Assembly (NCBI GenBank): GCA_964453215.1
Contig: CAYVRR010000010.1
Coordinates: forward strand, 1 to 49,568
DNA length: 49,568 nt
Reading direction: 5' to 3'
Source: SABI01 sp964453215
GTDB lineage: Bacteria > Spirochaetota > Spirochaetia > Sphaerochaetales > Sphaerochaetaceae
A model generated the notes under the pieces. The model did no database searches, was not told where the DNA came from, and saw nothing but the letters and a program-made list of their open reading frames with translations. Numbering within the stretch: the first letter of the stretch is position 1; each line of letters opens with the position of its first letter. Below are positions 1 to 8,470 of the stretch, piece after piece. The position numbers and the translations under genes were made by a program.

Positions 1-584
1 AGATATTCTTAACTGATTCACCTATCTATAAAGGAGATGATTTTAAAGATAAAACAATAAGAGTAGCCGGAGGGCTTGCAAATTCTTTAAGAATGAGTTC
101 TTTAGGGGCACAAAGTGTAACAATTCCTTGGCCAGCACTTTCACTAGCTTTACAAAAGAAAACAATCGATGCCTTATTAACTTCATATGAGACAATTGTA
201 AGTGCACAGCTACATGAAGCTGGAATTAAGTATGTATATGAAGACAATCAATATTTTGCTCAATATATCCCCCTTGCTTCACGCATCTTTTGGGATAAAC
301 TTCCTCTTCATATTCAACAGATAATTGTTTCATCGTGGGAGGAAATAGTAGATGAAGCGAGGCATGATGCCATCATTGCTCAACAAGAAGCTGCCCAATA
401 TTTACAAGGGGAAAATGTTACTATTATAACTCCTAGTGAAGATGAGATAACGCACACTCGATGGCTCCTCATACAAGATGAAAAAGATATTGGTGAACAA
501 ATAGGCATCCCTCCTACCATATGGGATGAGTATATTGCTTTTTTTGAACATATCGAATGTAGAGAGGATGTGTTTAGCAAATGA
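1..584 (+). CDS. DctP-type TRAP transporter substrate-binding protein, C-terminal part (partial)
   Basis: The frame is open from base 3 and ends at a TGA at 582-584, so about 193 residues of the C-terminal half are visible; the apparent ATG at 93 is internal. The visible start carries the DctP-family segment FKDKTIRVAGG, whose Arg aligns with the ligand-carboxylate Arg of TRAP binding proteins, followed by a GAQSVTIPWPALSLALQKK stretch matching the family core. The usual VDGQENP motif is replaced by IDALLTSYE, as in divergent subfamilies. Known role of the family: periplasmic solute capture for TRAP transporters. The next gene is not a TRAP permease but a diguanylate cyclase, overlapping by ATGA, so a sensing role is possible (inference). 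Family certain enough; ligand unknown. Confidence 0.85.
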   Translation, partial: IFLTDSPIYKGDDFKDKTIRVAGGLANSLRMSSLGAQSVTIPWPALSLALQKKTIDALLTSYETIVSAQLHEAGIKYVYEDNQYFAQYIPLASRIFWDKLPLHIQQIIVSSWEEIVDEARHDAIIAQQEAAQYLQGENVTIITPSEDEITHTRWLLIQDEKDIGEQIGIPPTIWDEYIAFFEHIECREDVFSK

Positions 585-2098
585 AGAATAAAACAGACAC
601 AAACTCTTCATCATATCTTATTCGATACGCCCTTCCCATATTCATCATAGTGATAGTCTTCCTTGTCTTTGGATTTATATTATTTAGACAACGAAAATTA
701 GAGCTAAAAAGCCTTGAACTGCGTCTTCAAATGCAATCAAGTTTACTTAGTGAAAAAATCTCTTGTAGCCTACACACCTATGAAATGGCTATATCATTAT
801 TGGAGTTACTTTCACAACGGGTTGATGTTCTGAACGTAGAAGAAAGAGATATTTTTGAAAAAGAGATGAGAAAACAATTAATTTTAGAGGATGGATTAAT
901 TGGGATCAATCTCTATACAACAGATGGAAACCTCCTTTATTCAAGCACATACAGGGGCCTCGGTGAAAAAGAAATCAATACTATTATAATACATGAGCAT
1001 ATAGAGCAAGAAAAAGAGTTTGCAATCTCATCACTACACAATGAAAATGGATTACATATATTAATGAGTAGAGTGCTCCATAAAGAAGACTCATCTCCAT
1101 CATCAATCATCGCCTTGACTATTGATACAGATGAATTCTTTGACCCACTCATTATTTCTACTTTAAAAGGGATCGTTAGTGCTCTGCTATATGATCACAA
1201 CGGGACTATTTTAGCGCTATGGCAAGAGGGTGATGAGGTACCTACCCCCATTCGCACTAAAAATGGTAATATTTCTGATTTATCTCCATTTTCATTAATT
1301 GATCAATTGGAAGATACCACCTCTTGTATAAAAGGGGGAGTGAGAATACTCTCCTTACAAGATACCTATATCCCACTTGCTCAAGTCTCTAATTTTCCGT
1401 TCACTATTGCTCTCCATGCTGACATTCCAACAGCTATGAATGCCTATGATAAGACAACATATATTAATCTTATAGCAATTTGTGTTCTTCTTATCATACT
1501 ACTTTATATTAATCATCGCCTTCACCATCACCGTTCATTAAAAGAGCGATTACAACAAAACATGGTTAGAGAGCTTAGGTTGTTAGTGAAGAGTCGAACA
1601 CGAGAACTTGAAAAACTGAGTTCAGAGGACTTTCTTACAGGACTTATGAATAGGCGTCAATTCAACCTATTGTTAGATAAAGAGATAATAGATGCTAAAA
1701 AGGATGCTACCCCTTTTTCAATTATTGCAATAGACATTGATTCATTTAAATCCATCAATGATACCTATGGCCATATTATTGGTGATAAAGTGCTTATCCA
1801 TATATGTCAGCAACTCACTCAAGGGATACAAGAGGATGGGTATATTTCTAGATGGGGGGGAGATGAATTGATGATTCTCTTACCTAATACAAAGCAAAGG
1901 GATGCCTATAATATTGGTGTAAAGTTGTGTAATCATATTGAAAATAGGAGATATAATGATGAAATTTATTGCACTATTAGTCTTGGAGTTGCCCAATATA
2001 AAGAATCTGAAAGTCTTATAACCTTGATACGCCGAGCTGATGAAGCCCTCTATAAGGCAAAAGAATTAGGTAGAAATAGGGTAATAAGTGCAAAATAA
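581..2098 (+). CDS. Membrane-anchored diguanylate cyclase with periplasmic sensor domain
   Basis: 505 residues. Transmembrane helix at about 13-35, a periplasmic domain at about 36-290 (size and layout suggest a Cache-type sensor; inferred), a second helix at about 293-310, a charged linker, then a GGDEF domain at about 346-505. Family motifs visible are DFLTGLMNRRQF at 350-361, DIDSFKSIND at 385-394 and the signature RWGGDEL at 424-430. The signature ends in Leu rather than Phe, but the catalytic Gly-Gly-Asp-Glu is intact, so synthesis of c-di-GMP from GTP is expected. The inhibitory RxxD site that normally sits nine residues before the signature reads QEDG, so product inhibition there is unlikely. 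Start ATG overlaps the stop of the upstream TRAP binding-protein gene, implying translational coupling. Confidence 0.92.
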   Translation: MKNKTDTNSSSYLIRYALPIFIIVIVFLVFGFILFRQRKLELKSLELRLQMQSSLLSEKISCSLHTYEMAISLLELLSQRVDVLNVEERDIFEKEMRKQLILEDGLIGINLYTTDGNLLYSSTYRGLGEKEINTIIIHEHIEQEKEFAISSLHNENGLHILMSRVLHKEDSSPSSIIALTIDTDEFFDPLIISTLKGIVSALLYDHNGTILALWQEGDEVPTPIRTKNGNISDLSPFSLIDQLEDTTSCIKGGVRILSLQDTYIPLAQVSNFPFTIALHADIPTAMNAYDKTTYINLIAICVLLIILLYINHRLHHHRSLKERLQQNMVRELRLLVKSRTRELEKLSSEDFLTGLMNRRQFNLLLDKEIIDAKKDATPFSIIAIDIDSFKSINDTYGHIIGDKVLIHICQQLTQGIQEDGYISRWGGDELMILLPNTKQRDAYNIGVKLCNHIENRRYNDEIYCTISLGVAQYKESESLITLIRRADEALYKAKELGRNRVISAK

Positions 2099-2118
2099 TG
2101 AGTATAGCTACTACTCAT
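2098..2118. other. Hairpin spanning the two convergent stop codons
   Basis: Seven-bp perfect inverted repeat ATGAGTA / TACTCAT with a 7-nt loop between the diguanylate cyclase and tlyA, whose stop codons are 12 bp apart. No clear T-tract on either strand, so it is only a weak candidate for a shared terminator or 3'-end stabiliser. Confidence 0.4.
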
Positions 2119-2902
2119 CGAGCCATATGAGTTGATCAATTTCATGTTTAAACTGAGCATGAGATAAGCCCTTCACATTTTTTAATAGAACTAAAAACTC
2201 TCTGTTCCCTTTTCTCCCTCTAATGGGTGAGTTGATAATAGACTTTACACCTACCCCTTCTATATGTAAATTCTCATATACTGATAAAAGGGTCTCATAA
2301 AGGAGAGTAGAATCGGTGATAACACCACTAAAATCTTCTTTATTACCAATAAGTTCAAACTGTGGTTTTATGAGAGATATCATCCACTTTTGGCGAGTGA
2401 GGCTAAGAATATGGGAAGCTGCCCCTGTAATTGAGCGAAAAGAGAGGTCAGCAACTGCAGCATCTACTATACATTGTGAAGAGTTGATGTGCATAATATT
2501 TGTTTTTTCATGAACTACAACCCTCTCATCCATCCTTAGGCGATAATCGAGTTGATTATACCCTACATCGACACTGTGAACCTTAGTGGCTCCTTGTTGC
2601 AGCAGGCAATCAGTAAACCCTCCACTACTTGCTCCTGCATCAATGAATTCTAGGCCTTTTACATCTATCTTCCACTCATTGATTGCATGCTCAAGTTTTA
2701 TTCCACCTCGCGAAACATATTTATTGGTATGAACTGTTGCTTTTGCATGAATAGGAAATGTTTGCTGAGAATCTCTTACCCCTTCCCCATCAACCCATAC
2801 ACTTTTTGATGCAATGAGAGTGAGTAGCGTAGGTCTATCAATGTGGGGATACTGATTGAGTAAAAGATCTATAACTTTAACTTTTTTATCTCTTCCTTTC
2901 AT
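2111..2902 (-). CDS. tlyA: TlyA family rRNA (cytidine-2'-O)-methyltransferase
   Basis: 263 residues. An N-terminal S4-type RNA-binding domain (about 8-65) is followed by the linker YVSRGGIKL and a FtsJ/RrmJ-like SAM-dependent methyltransferase fold with DAGASSGGFTDC (SAM-binding loop) and SLIKPQFE (catalytic region). Known family members 2'-O-methylate cytidines in 16S and/or 23S rRNA, which affects capreomycin sensitivity in mycobacteria; the spirochaete homologue was once called haemolysin A. It lies 14 bp after ymdB and is the last gene of the rny-ymdB-tlyA operon. The Shine-Dalgarno is weak (AAGAAG very close to the ATG), so it probably relies on coupling. Confidence 0.93.
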   Translation of the reverse strand: MKGRDKKVKVIDLLLNQYPHIDRPTLLTLIASKSVWVDGEGVRDSQQTFPIHAKATVHTNKYVSRGGIKLEHAINEWKIDVKGLEFIDAGASSGGFTDCLLQQGATKVHSVDVGYNQLDYRLRMDERVVVHEKTNIMHINSSQCIVDAAVADLSFRSITGAASHILSLTRQKWMISLIKPQFELIGNKEDFSGVITDSTLLYETLLSVYENLHIEGVGVKSIINSPIRGRKGNREFLVLLKNVKGLSHAQFKHEIDQLIWLDE

Positions 2903-2916
2903 ACTTCTTTCAACAA

Positions 2917-3717
2917 TTAGAGATTATAACTCTCTTTAATGCGGGTGATAGAGAGGGCTTTTTTTGTTGAGACATCTATTGTTACAACAACTCCCTGCAA
3001 GTGCGCTGGTGCATCCACTATCTCGTTCCTGTAGGGAACCTGAGTCATCTGCCTCTTAATGGCAATCATAGGATCTGATCCAATGACACTATCTAGTGGT
3101 CCACACATCCCCATATCTGTAATATAGGCTGTCCCTTTTGGAAGAATTCTCTCATCAAGGGTTTGTACGTGGGTATGGGTTCCTACAACTGCAGAGACTT
3201 TTCCATCAAGGTGGTGAGCTAATGCCTCTTTCTCTTGAGGGAGCTCTGCATGAAAGTCTATGAGTATTGCCCCTGTACTCTTTTTCATCCTTTCAACGAG
3301 AGAGGAAGCTACTTGAAACGGGCAATCTAGTGGTCCCATGTTCATCCTTCCTTGCACGTTGATAACTCCAACTTTCACCCCTCTGATATCGAGGATAACA
3401 GAGCCATGGCCTGGTGCTGATGAGGGGTAATTTGCTGGTCGAAGGATTCTTTCATCTTGTTCAAGTGTTGCTCGAAACTCCTCTCTTTGCCATATATGGT
3501 TGCCACTTGTGATAGCATGAACTCCTAATGAGAAAAATTGTCTTGCTAACTCATCGGTAAGTCCAAATCCATGCTCTGCATTTTCCCCATTCACTACAAT
3601 AATATCTGCTCTGTATTGTTTAATGAGTTGAGGTAATCCTATAAAAAGGGCTCTACACCCGGGTTGTCCTAACACATCCCCAAGAAGTAGAGCCGTAAGT
3701 GTACGCTTATCTGCCAT
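2917..3717 (-). CDS. ymdB: YmdB family metallophosphoesterase (2',3'-cyclic nucleotide phosphodiesterase)
   Basis: 266 residues, the full family length. Metal-binding motifs in order: LLLGDVLGQPG (Asp14), VVNGENAEHG (Asn43/Glu45), SGNHIW, DFHAE and GTHTHVQT. In Bacillus the homologue is a dimetal phosphodiesterase of cyclic nucleotides that affects biofilm and motility decisions and the expression of many genes. It starts 9 bp after rny, the same rny-ymdB order as in Firmicutes, which suggests an old functional link to RNA turnover (inference). Confidence 0.93.
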   Translation of the reverse strand: MADKRTLTALLLGDVLGQPGCRALFIGLPQLIKQYRADIIVVNGENAEHGFGLTDELARQFFSLGVHAITSGNHIWQREEFRATLEQDERILRPANYPSSAPGHGSVILDIRGVKVGVINVQGRMNMGPLDCPFQVASSLVERMKKSTGAILIDFHAELPQEKEALAHHLDGKVSAVVGTHTHVQTLDERILPKGTAYITDMGMCGPLDSVIGSDPMIAIKRQMTQVPYRNEIVDAPAHLQGVVVTIDVSTKKALSITRIKESYNL

Positions 3718-3726
3718 TCAATCAAT

Positions 3727-5256
3727 TTACCTTGCGTATTCAACTACTCGCATTTCACGAATAATAGTAACTTTGATTCGTCCAGGATATCTGAGTTCTG
3801 CCTCAATTCTCCCAGCGATTCCTTTAGCAATATCTTTAGCTCCATCATCAGAAACACTCTCATTGTTCACTAAGATTCTTAATTCTCTTCCAGCTTGAAT
3901 AGCGAATGCTTTATCTACGCCAACAAAACTTTCAGCGATATGCTCAAGGTTCTCAAGTCTCTTAATATAGTTATCAATAGTTTCTCTACGAGCTCCAGGT
4001 CGTGCTGCTGATATTGCATCTGCAATTTGTACAATTACTGATTCAACACAGCTTGGTTCAATATCATCATGGTGAGAGAGGATTGAGTTTATCACCCTTG
4101 GGTCTTCCCCTAAGCGTTTTGCTAAATCTGCCCCCATTTCTGCATGGTTAGCATCTCCATCTGATTCAATACCTTTACCAATGTCATGAAGGAGTCCTCC
4201 ACGACGAGCAATCTCTCTATCTGCTCCAACTTCACTTGCGATCATTCCAGCTAAAATAGCAACTTCTTTGGAGTGGCTGAGGACGTTTTGTCCATAGCTT
4301 GTTCTAAAGTGTAATTTACCTAAAGCTCTCACCATCTCTTGACTCATGTTATGTATGCCAAGATCAAAGAGTACTTTATCAGCTTCCTCTATGATAACTC
4401 TCGAGATCTCTTTTGTGACCTTCGTTACCACTTCTTCAATTCGTGCAGGATGGATTCTTCCATCTTGAACTAATCTTTCTAAGGAAACTCTTGCTATCTC
4501 TTTTCTCACTGGATCAAAGCAAGAAATAACTACAGCCTCTGGAGTGTCATCAATAATAATGTCTACTCCTGTTAATGTCTCTAGTGTTCTAATGTTTCTC
4601 CCTTCTCGGCCAATAATACGCCCTTTCATCTCATCACTTGGTAAAGAAACTGTTGTTACAGTTACTTCTGAACTCACCTCAGTGGCAATTCTTTGAATAG
4701 TTGTGACGATGATGTCTCTGGCAAGTTTATCAGCTTTGAGCTGGGCTTCTTGCTCAACTTTATTGATAATAATTTGAGCATCTCTTTTTGCTTCAACCTG
4801 TAAGTTTTCTATGATAAGTTGTTTTGCTTCGTCACTTGTCATAGATGCAACTCTTTCAAGTTCTTGTATCCATTTACTCTCCATCTCAGAGAGTTCTTTG
4901 TCTCTCTGGGCGTGGGATACCTCTTTGTCTGCAAGCTGTCTCTTTTGGACATCTAGTTCTGATTGTTTCCGTTCTAAATTTTCTTCTTTTAATAACAATC
5001 TTCGTTCTGTTTTCTGAAGTTCACCTCTCCGTTCTCTTGCTTCTCGCTCTTGTTGTTGTTGTTCTTTTAATAACAAATCTCGAGTTTCAATTAACAGTTC
5101 CTTACTTTTTGCTTCTGCTTCTTTTATAGCTTCTTCATTCAACCGAACTGCTTTTTGTTCGATTGAAGTGAGCTTGAACTTCGCATACGTCCAACGAATT
5201 AACCATCCTAGGATTATACTAACAAGACAAAAAGGGATTAATAGTAATAAATTCAT
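3727..5256 (-). CDS. rny: Ribonuclease Y
   Basis: 509 residues with the complete RNase Y layout: an N-terminal membrane anchor (about 1-20), a long Glu/Lys/Gln-rich coiled coil (about 25-190), a KH domain with GRIIGREGRNIRTLE (about 210-270) and an HD domain containing HSKEVAILAG and LLHDIGKG (about 330-440). Known role: membrane-bound endoribonuclease that starts mRNA decay and processes transcripts. It heads the rny-ymdB-tlyA operon. Start supported by a GGGGGTG ribosome-binding site 4 nt before the ATG and by the promoter at 5283-5311. Confidence 0.96.
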   Translation of the reverse strand: MNLLLLIPFCLVSIILGWLIRWTYAKFKLTSIEQKAVRLNEEAIKEAEAKSKELLIETRDLLLKEQQQQEREARERRGELQKTERRLLLKEENLERKQSELDVQKRQLADKEVSHAQRDKELSEMESKWIQELERVASMTSDEAKQLIIENLQVEAKRDAQIIINKVEQEAQLKADKLARDIIVTTIQRIATEVSSEVTVTTVSLPSDEMKGRIIGREGRNIRTLETLTGVDIIIDDTPEAVVISCFDPVRKEIARVSLERLVQDGRIHPARIEEVVTKVTKEISRVIIEEADKVLFDLGIHNMSQEMVRALGKLHFRTSYGQNVLSHSKEVAILAGMIASEVGADREIARRGGLLHDIGKGIESDGDANHAEMGADLAKRLGEDPRVINSILSHHDDIEPSCVESVIVQIADAISAARPGARRETIDNYIKRLENLEHIAESFVGVDKAFAIQAGRELRILVNNESVSDDGAKDIAKGIAGRIEAELRYPGRIKVTIIREMRVVEYAR

Positions 5257-5282
5257 GTTTCACCCCCGTTTGTAATTCTATC

Positions 5283-5311
5283 ATAATACGTACGTAGGAT
5301 AAGATTGTCAA
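5283..5311 (-). promoter_or_regulatory. Sigma70-type promoter of rny operon
   Basis: On the minus strand TTGACA (5306-5311), 17-bp spacer, TATTAT (5283-5288): a consensus -35 and a near-consensus -10. The predicted start lies about 20 nt before the rny ATG, leaving a short leader with only the ribosome-binding site. Confidence 0.8.
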
Positions 5312-5371
5312 GTGAACTCAATAATCTATTACAATTGTATAATAAGAGTAATTTATTCATATATAAACAAT

Positions 5372-5401
5372 TATAGCCGCCATCTATGACGGGCGGCTAT
5401 A
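5372..5401 (-). terminator. Terminator of the ribosomal protein super-cluster
   Basis: Perfect 10-bp inverted repeat TATAGCCGCC / GGCGGCTATA with a 10-nt loop, about 40 bp after the rplQ stop. On the minus strand it is followed by ATTGTTTATAT, a moderately U-rich tail. It separates the alpha-operon end from the rny promoter. Confidence 0.85.
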
Positions 5402-5442
5402 GTTTCCACATACGTTAATTGTGGATTTAGGGTACATGTTAG

Positions 5443-5850
5443 TTAGCTTTTCTTAGCTTCTTTCTCTTTCTTTTCACCTTTTTTAGGTTTACTTGTCTTT
5501 ACAACGAGTTCTAAAATTGCCATTTCAGCATTATCCCCTTTTCTGTTACCAGTTTTGATAACACGGGTATACCCACCATTACGCTCAGTGTAGAGGGGAG
5601 CAATTTCAGTAAAGAGTTTAGCTAACACGGCTTCATCTTTAATGTCTCTGTTAATCATACGACGAGCATGAACTGAATCTACTTTAGCTCGTGTAATCAT
5701 CTTTTCAGCGACTCGTTGTACTGCTTTAGCCTTCGCTTTAGTTGTTTCTATTCTTTCATAACGAAACAGCGAAGTCACCATATTGCGCTTAAGCGCTTTT
5801 CGCTGGCCTGTTCTGCGGCTCAGTGCATTAAAACCAAATTTATGCTTCAT
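5443..5850 (-). CDS. rplQ: 50S ribosomal protein L17
   Basis: 135 residues. The N-terminus MKHKFGFNALSRRTGQRKAL is the L17 signature. The core is about 115 residues, followed by a basic Lys/Glu tail (from about 116, with KKGEKKEKEAKKS) that is longer than in E. coli and probably disordered. It overlaps rpoA by 11 bp and is the last gene of the alpha operon, directly before the hairpin terminator at 5372-5401. Confidence 0.97.
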   Translation of the reverse strand: MKHKFGFNALSRRTGQRKALKRNMVTSLFRYERIETTKAKAKAVQRVAEKMITRAKVDSVHARRMINRDIKDEAVLAKLFTEIAPLYTERNGGYTRVIKTGNRKGDNAEMAILELVVKTSKPKKGEKKEKEAKKS

Positions 5851-6892
5851 TCTCTTCTTCCTTGTTCCCTGGAATTCTAATTGAGTTTTTTAAGACTGAA
5901 TAATCTGTCATACCTAGACTTAAATTCCACTCTTTTAGTTTCTCCTTAATCTCCGAAAGTGACTTCTTTCCAAAATTACGGGTTTTCCCAATCTCTTCTT
6001 CAGTCTTTTTCGTTAAGTCCCCGATGGTCTGGATATGAGCATTCTTCAAACAATTGCTACTTCTCACTGATAGTTCAAGTTCCATCACATTTGTATTTAG
6101 AATCTTTTTAATTCTCTCTTCACCCTCATCAACTTCATCACTACTACTTACTAAGCTTTCATCAAAGTTAATAAAGATAGCAAAATGATCTTTTGCAATC
6201 TTAGCAGCTTCTGCTAATGCGTTTTCAGGGGAGAGAGTACCATCTGTGAAGACATCTAAAACGAGTTTATCATAATCGCTTCTTTGTCCTACACGTGTTG
6301 GTTCAATTTCATAAGAGACTCGAATAACTGGAGAAAAGCTTGCATCTATTGGGATAGTTCCAACTTCTTCAATATACTTCTCATTAATCTCGCTTGGAAC
6401 ATATCCTCGACCAAGATCAATTTGTAATTCCATCTCTATATTCGCATCATCCATCATGGTAAACAGAACTAGATCTTTATTAGCAATCTCTACGTTGTTT
6501 TTTTCTAAATCTGCACCTGTGATTACCCCAGGGCCTTTACACTCTATGAGCAAGACTGTTCCTTCAATCTCTTCAGGCATTTTTATTTTTAATTTCTTAA
6601 TGCTTGCGATAATTTCAGGGAGGTCTTCTACTACACCAGGAAGAGCTTCAAATTCACTGCTTACAAGATGAGGAAGTCCTTCCTCATTAAATGTTGTGAA
6701 CTTGAGCGCAGTAACAGCATATCCTTGTATTGAGGAGAGAAGAATCCTTCTTAATGTATTACCAACGGTTGTACCATATCCCCTTTCAAAAGGGTAGGCG
6801 ATAAAACGCCCACTATCTGGTTCAACTAAGCTATGCTCAAAGGTGATTCCTTTCGGCCTTTTAAATCCTTTCATAAGGTTTTTACGTGCCAT
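5840..6892 (-). CDS. rpoA: DNA-directed RNA polymerase subunit alpha
   Basis: 350 residues. N-terminal assembly domain at about 1-240 (FERGYGTTVGNTLRRILLSS is the dimerisation hallmark), a flexible acidic linker, and a C-terminal domain at about 265-335. The latter keeps VRSSNCLK, matching the E. coli VRSANCLK residues that contact UP-element DNA and activators, so activator-dependent and UP-element promoters are expected. It sits between rpsD and rplQ as in other alpha operons. Confidence 0.98.
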   Translation of the reverse strand: MARKNLMKGFKRPKGITFEHSLVEPDSGRFIAYPFERGYGTTVGNTLRRILLSSIQGYAVTALKFTTFNEEGLPHLVSSEFEALPGVVEDLPEIIASIKKLKIKMPEEIEGTVLLIECKGPGVITGADLEKNNVEIANKDLVLFTMMDDANIEMELQIDLGRGYVPSEINEKYIEEVGTIPIDASFSPVIRVSYEIEPTRVGQRSDYDKLVLDVFTDGTLSPENALAEAAKIAKDHFAIFINFDESLVSSSDEVDEGEERIKKILNTNVMELELSVRSSNCLKNAHIQTIGDLTKKTEEEIGKTRNFGKKSLSEIKEKLKEWNLSLGMTDYSVLKNSIRIPGNKEEENEA

Positions 6893-6901
6893 GTTTACTC
6901 C

Positions 6902-7537
6902 TTAACGAGAATAGAGTTCTACGATTAACTGCTCTTGAATGTCTTTAACTTCTGTGACCTCGGTTTTTCGAGGAACCGCAAGGAAAGATCCTTTCATGTT
7001 ATCAGGGTCAAGAGATAACCATGGAACTAATCCATTTTTAGAGAAAGCTTTTAAGTTTTCTTTAATGATTACCATTTTTTGGCCTTGAGTACCAATCGAT
7101 ACTTCATCACCAACACGTAGTCGGTATGATGGAATATCTACTCGAGCACCATTCACAAATACATGCCCATGGTTAATGATTTGTGCTGCTTGGTTTCTAG
7201 AATTAGCAAAGTGGAGTCTATAGACTACATTATCTAATCTTTGTTCGAGCAACATGATCAAGTTTTCACCTGTTTTTCCAGGAATACGGGCAGCTTCATT
7301 AAAGGTTAGTTTGAATTGTTTCTCTAATAAACAATACATTCTTTTTAACTTTTGTTTCTCGCGTAACTGAATTCCATAGTCAGTCTTTTTCTTACTTCGT
7401 GCACGAGGGTCTTTCCCTGGAGCACCTTTTTTCTTATCTACTGGACATTTACCAGTGAGGCAACGATCCCCTTTAAGGAATAATTTTGTCCCCTCAGTCC
7501 GGCAATACCTGCATTTTGGTCCTGTATATCTTGCCAT
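6902..7537 (-). CDS. rpsD: 30S ribosomal protein S4 (zinc-binding form)
   Basis: 211 residues. The N-terminus has four cysteines (C9, C12, C26, C31) spaced as in the zinc-containing form of S4, followed by the S4 RNA-binding fold (LEQRLDNVVYRLHFANSRNQA). It is a primary 16S rRNA binder and in enterobacteria the translational repressor of the alpha operon. It lies within that operon, 9 bp upstream of rpoA, so self-regulation is possible but no target structure was identified. Confidence 0.97.
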   Translation of the reverse strand: MARYTGPKCRYCRTEGTKLFLKGDRCLTGKCPVDKKKGAPGKDPRARSKKKTDYGIQLREKQKLKRMYCLLEKQFKLTFNEAARIPGKTGENLIMLLEQRLDNVVYRLHFANSRNQAAQIINHGHVFVNGARVDIPSYRLRVGDEVSIGTQGQKMVIIKENLKAFSKNGLVPWLSLDPDNMKGSFLAVPRKTEVTEVKDIQEQLIVELYSR

Positions 7538-7555
7538 ATCTCTACCTGCTCCTTA

Positions 7556-7933
7556 TTAGACTCTTCTCGTCTTGCGAGGACGACAACCATTGTGAGGAAT
7601 TGGAGTGATATCCCGGATACTTCTTACTTTCAAGCCGAGTCCGCCTAATGTTCTTATAGCAGATTCACGTCCGACCCCAGGTCCTTTCACAAATACATTC
7701 ACTTCACGAAGTCCATAATCCATTGCCTTCTTTGCAGCAGTTTCTGCTGCAGTTTGAGCAGCATAAGGGGTAGATTTTTTAGCTCCTCTAAATCCTAGTC
7801 CACCGGCACTTGCCCATGAAACAGCATTTCCATTGAGGTCTGTAACAGTTACAATAGTATTGTTAAATGTTGCTTGGATATACACATTTCCCTCATATAC
7901 TGTTTTTTTGACTTTGCGTTTTGCTTTAGCCAC
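7556..7933 (-). CDS. rpsK: 30S ribosomal protein S11
   Basis: 125 residues with the S11 motifs NNTIVTVTDLNGNAVSWASAG and GFRGAKKSTPYAAQ and a basic C-terminus (CRPRKTRRV). It forms part of the 30S platform near the mRNA exit. It lies between rpsM and rpsD with short spacers. Confidence 0.98.
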   Translation of the reverse strand: MAKAKRKVKKTVYEGNVYIQATFNNTIVTVTDLNGNAVSWASAGGLGFRGAKKSTPYAAQTAAETAAKKAMDYGLREVNVFVKGPGVGRESAIRTLGGLGLKVRSIRDITPIPHNGCRPRKTRRV

Positions 7934-7945
7934 AATCAGTTCTCC

Positions 7946-8311
7946 TTATTTCTTCTTACCGGCAACGGTCTTTTTCTTACCCTTACGGGTTCTTGCATTA
8001 GTTTTAGTTCTCTGTCCTCGAACTGGTAATCCTTTTCTGTGACGTAGGCCACGGTTACATCCGATATCCATCAAACGTTTTATATTAAGTGCAACTTCAG
8101 TTCGTAAACGACCTTCAACTTTATAATCATTTTCAATAAGTTTTCGTAATTCATTTACATCCTCTGCTGAAAGATTGTTCATTCTTTCATCAGGGTTTAT
8201 GTTGCTTTTCTGGCAAATCTCTTCTGCTGAGACTCTACCGATTCCATAAATATAGGTCAATGCAATTTTTACCGCTTTGTTTGGTAAATCAACACCTGCA
8301 ATTCTCGCCAT
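7946..8311 (-). CDS. rpsM: 30S ribosomal protein S13
   Basis: 121 residues starting MARIAGVDLPNKAV. The reading frame is open 18 nt further to a GTG at 8327-8329, but the AGGAGG ribosome-binding site lies inside that extension, 7 nt before the ATG at 8311, so the ATG is the true start. S13 sits in the 30S head and bridges to 50S protein L5; its basic C-terminus (TNARTRKGKKKTVAGKKK) reaches toward the P-site tRNA. Confidence 0.97.
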   Translation of the reverse strand: MARIAGVDLPNKAVKIALTYIYGIGRVSAEEICQKSNINPDERMNNLSAEDVNELRKLIENDYKVEGRLRTEVALNIKRLMDIGCNRGLRHRKGLPVRGQRTKTNARTRKGKKKTVAGKKK

Positions 8312-8345
8312 TAAATGGCCTCCTCTCACCTGCTTTTATCAGCTA

Positions 8346-8459
8346 TTATCTCTGTCTTTGTTTGTGCTTCGGATTATCACAAATAATTCTGACTACCCCA
8401 GCACGTCTAATGACTTTGCATTTGTCGCACATTGGTTTGACACTTGCTCTCACTTTCAT
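8346..8459 (-). CDS. rpmJ: 50S ribosomal protein L36
   Basis: 37 residues starting MKVRASVKPMCDKCKVIRRA. C11, C14, C27 and H32 form the zinc ribbon of the zinc-binding L36 type. The normal position between secY and rpmJ-rpsM-rpsK supports it. The gene is short, so length-filtered gene calling could miss it. Confidence 0.97.
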   Translation of the reverse strand: MKVRASVKPMCDKCKVIRRAGVVRIICDNPKHKQRQR

Positions 8460-8470
8460 CTCAATATCTC

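Noticed and set aside
1829..1873. Degenerate, inactive GGDEF domain
   Set aside because: Only the final Phe differs (Leu); the catalytic Gly-Gly-Asp-Glu and the upstream DIDSFKSIND are intact, so activity is expected.
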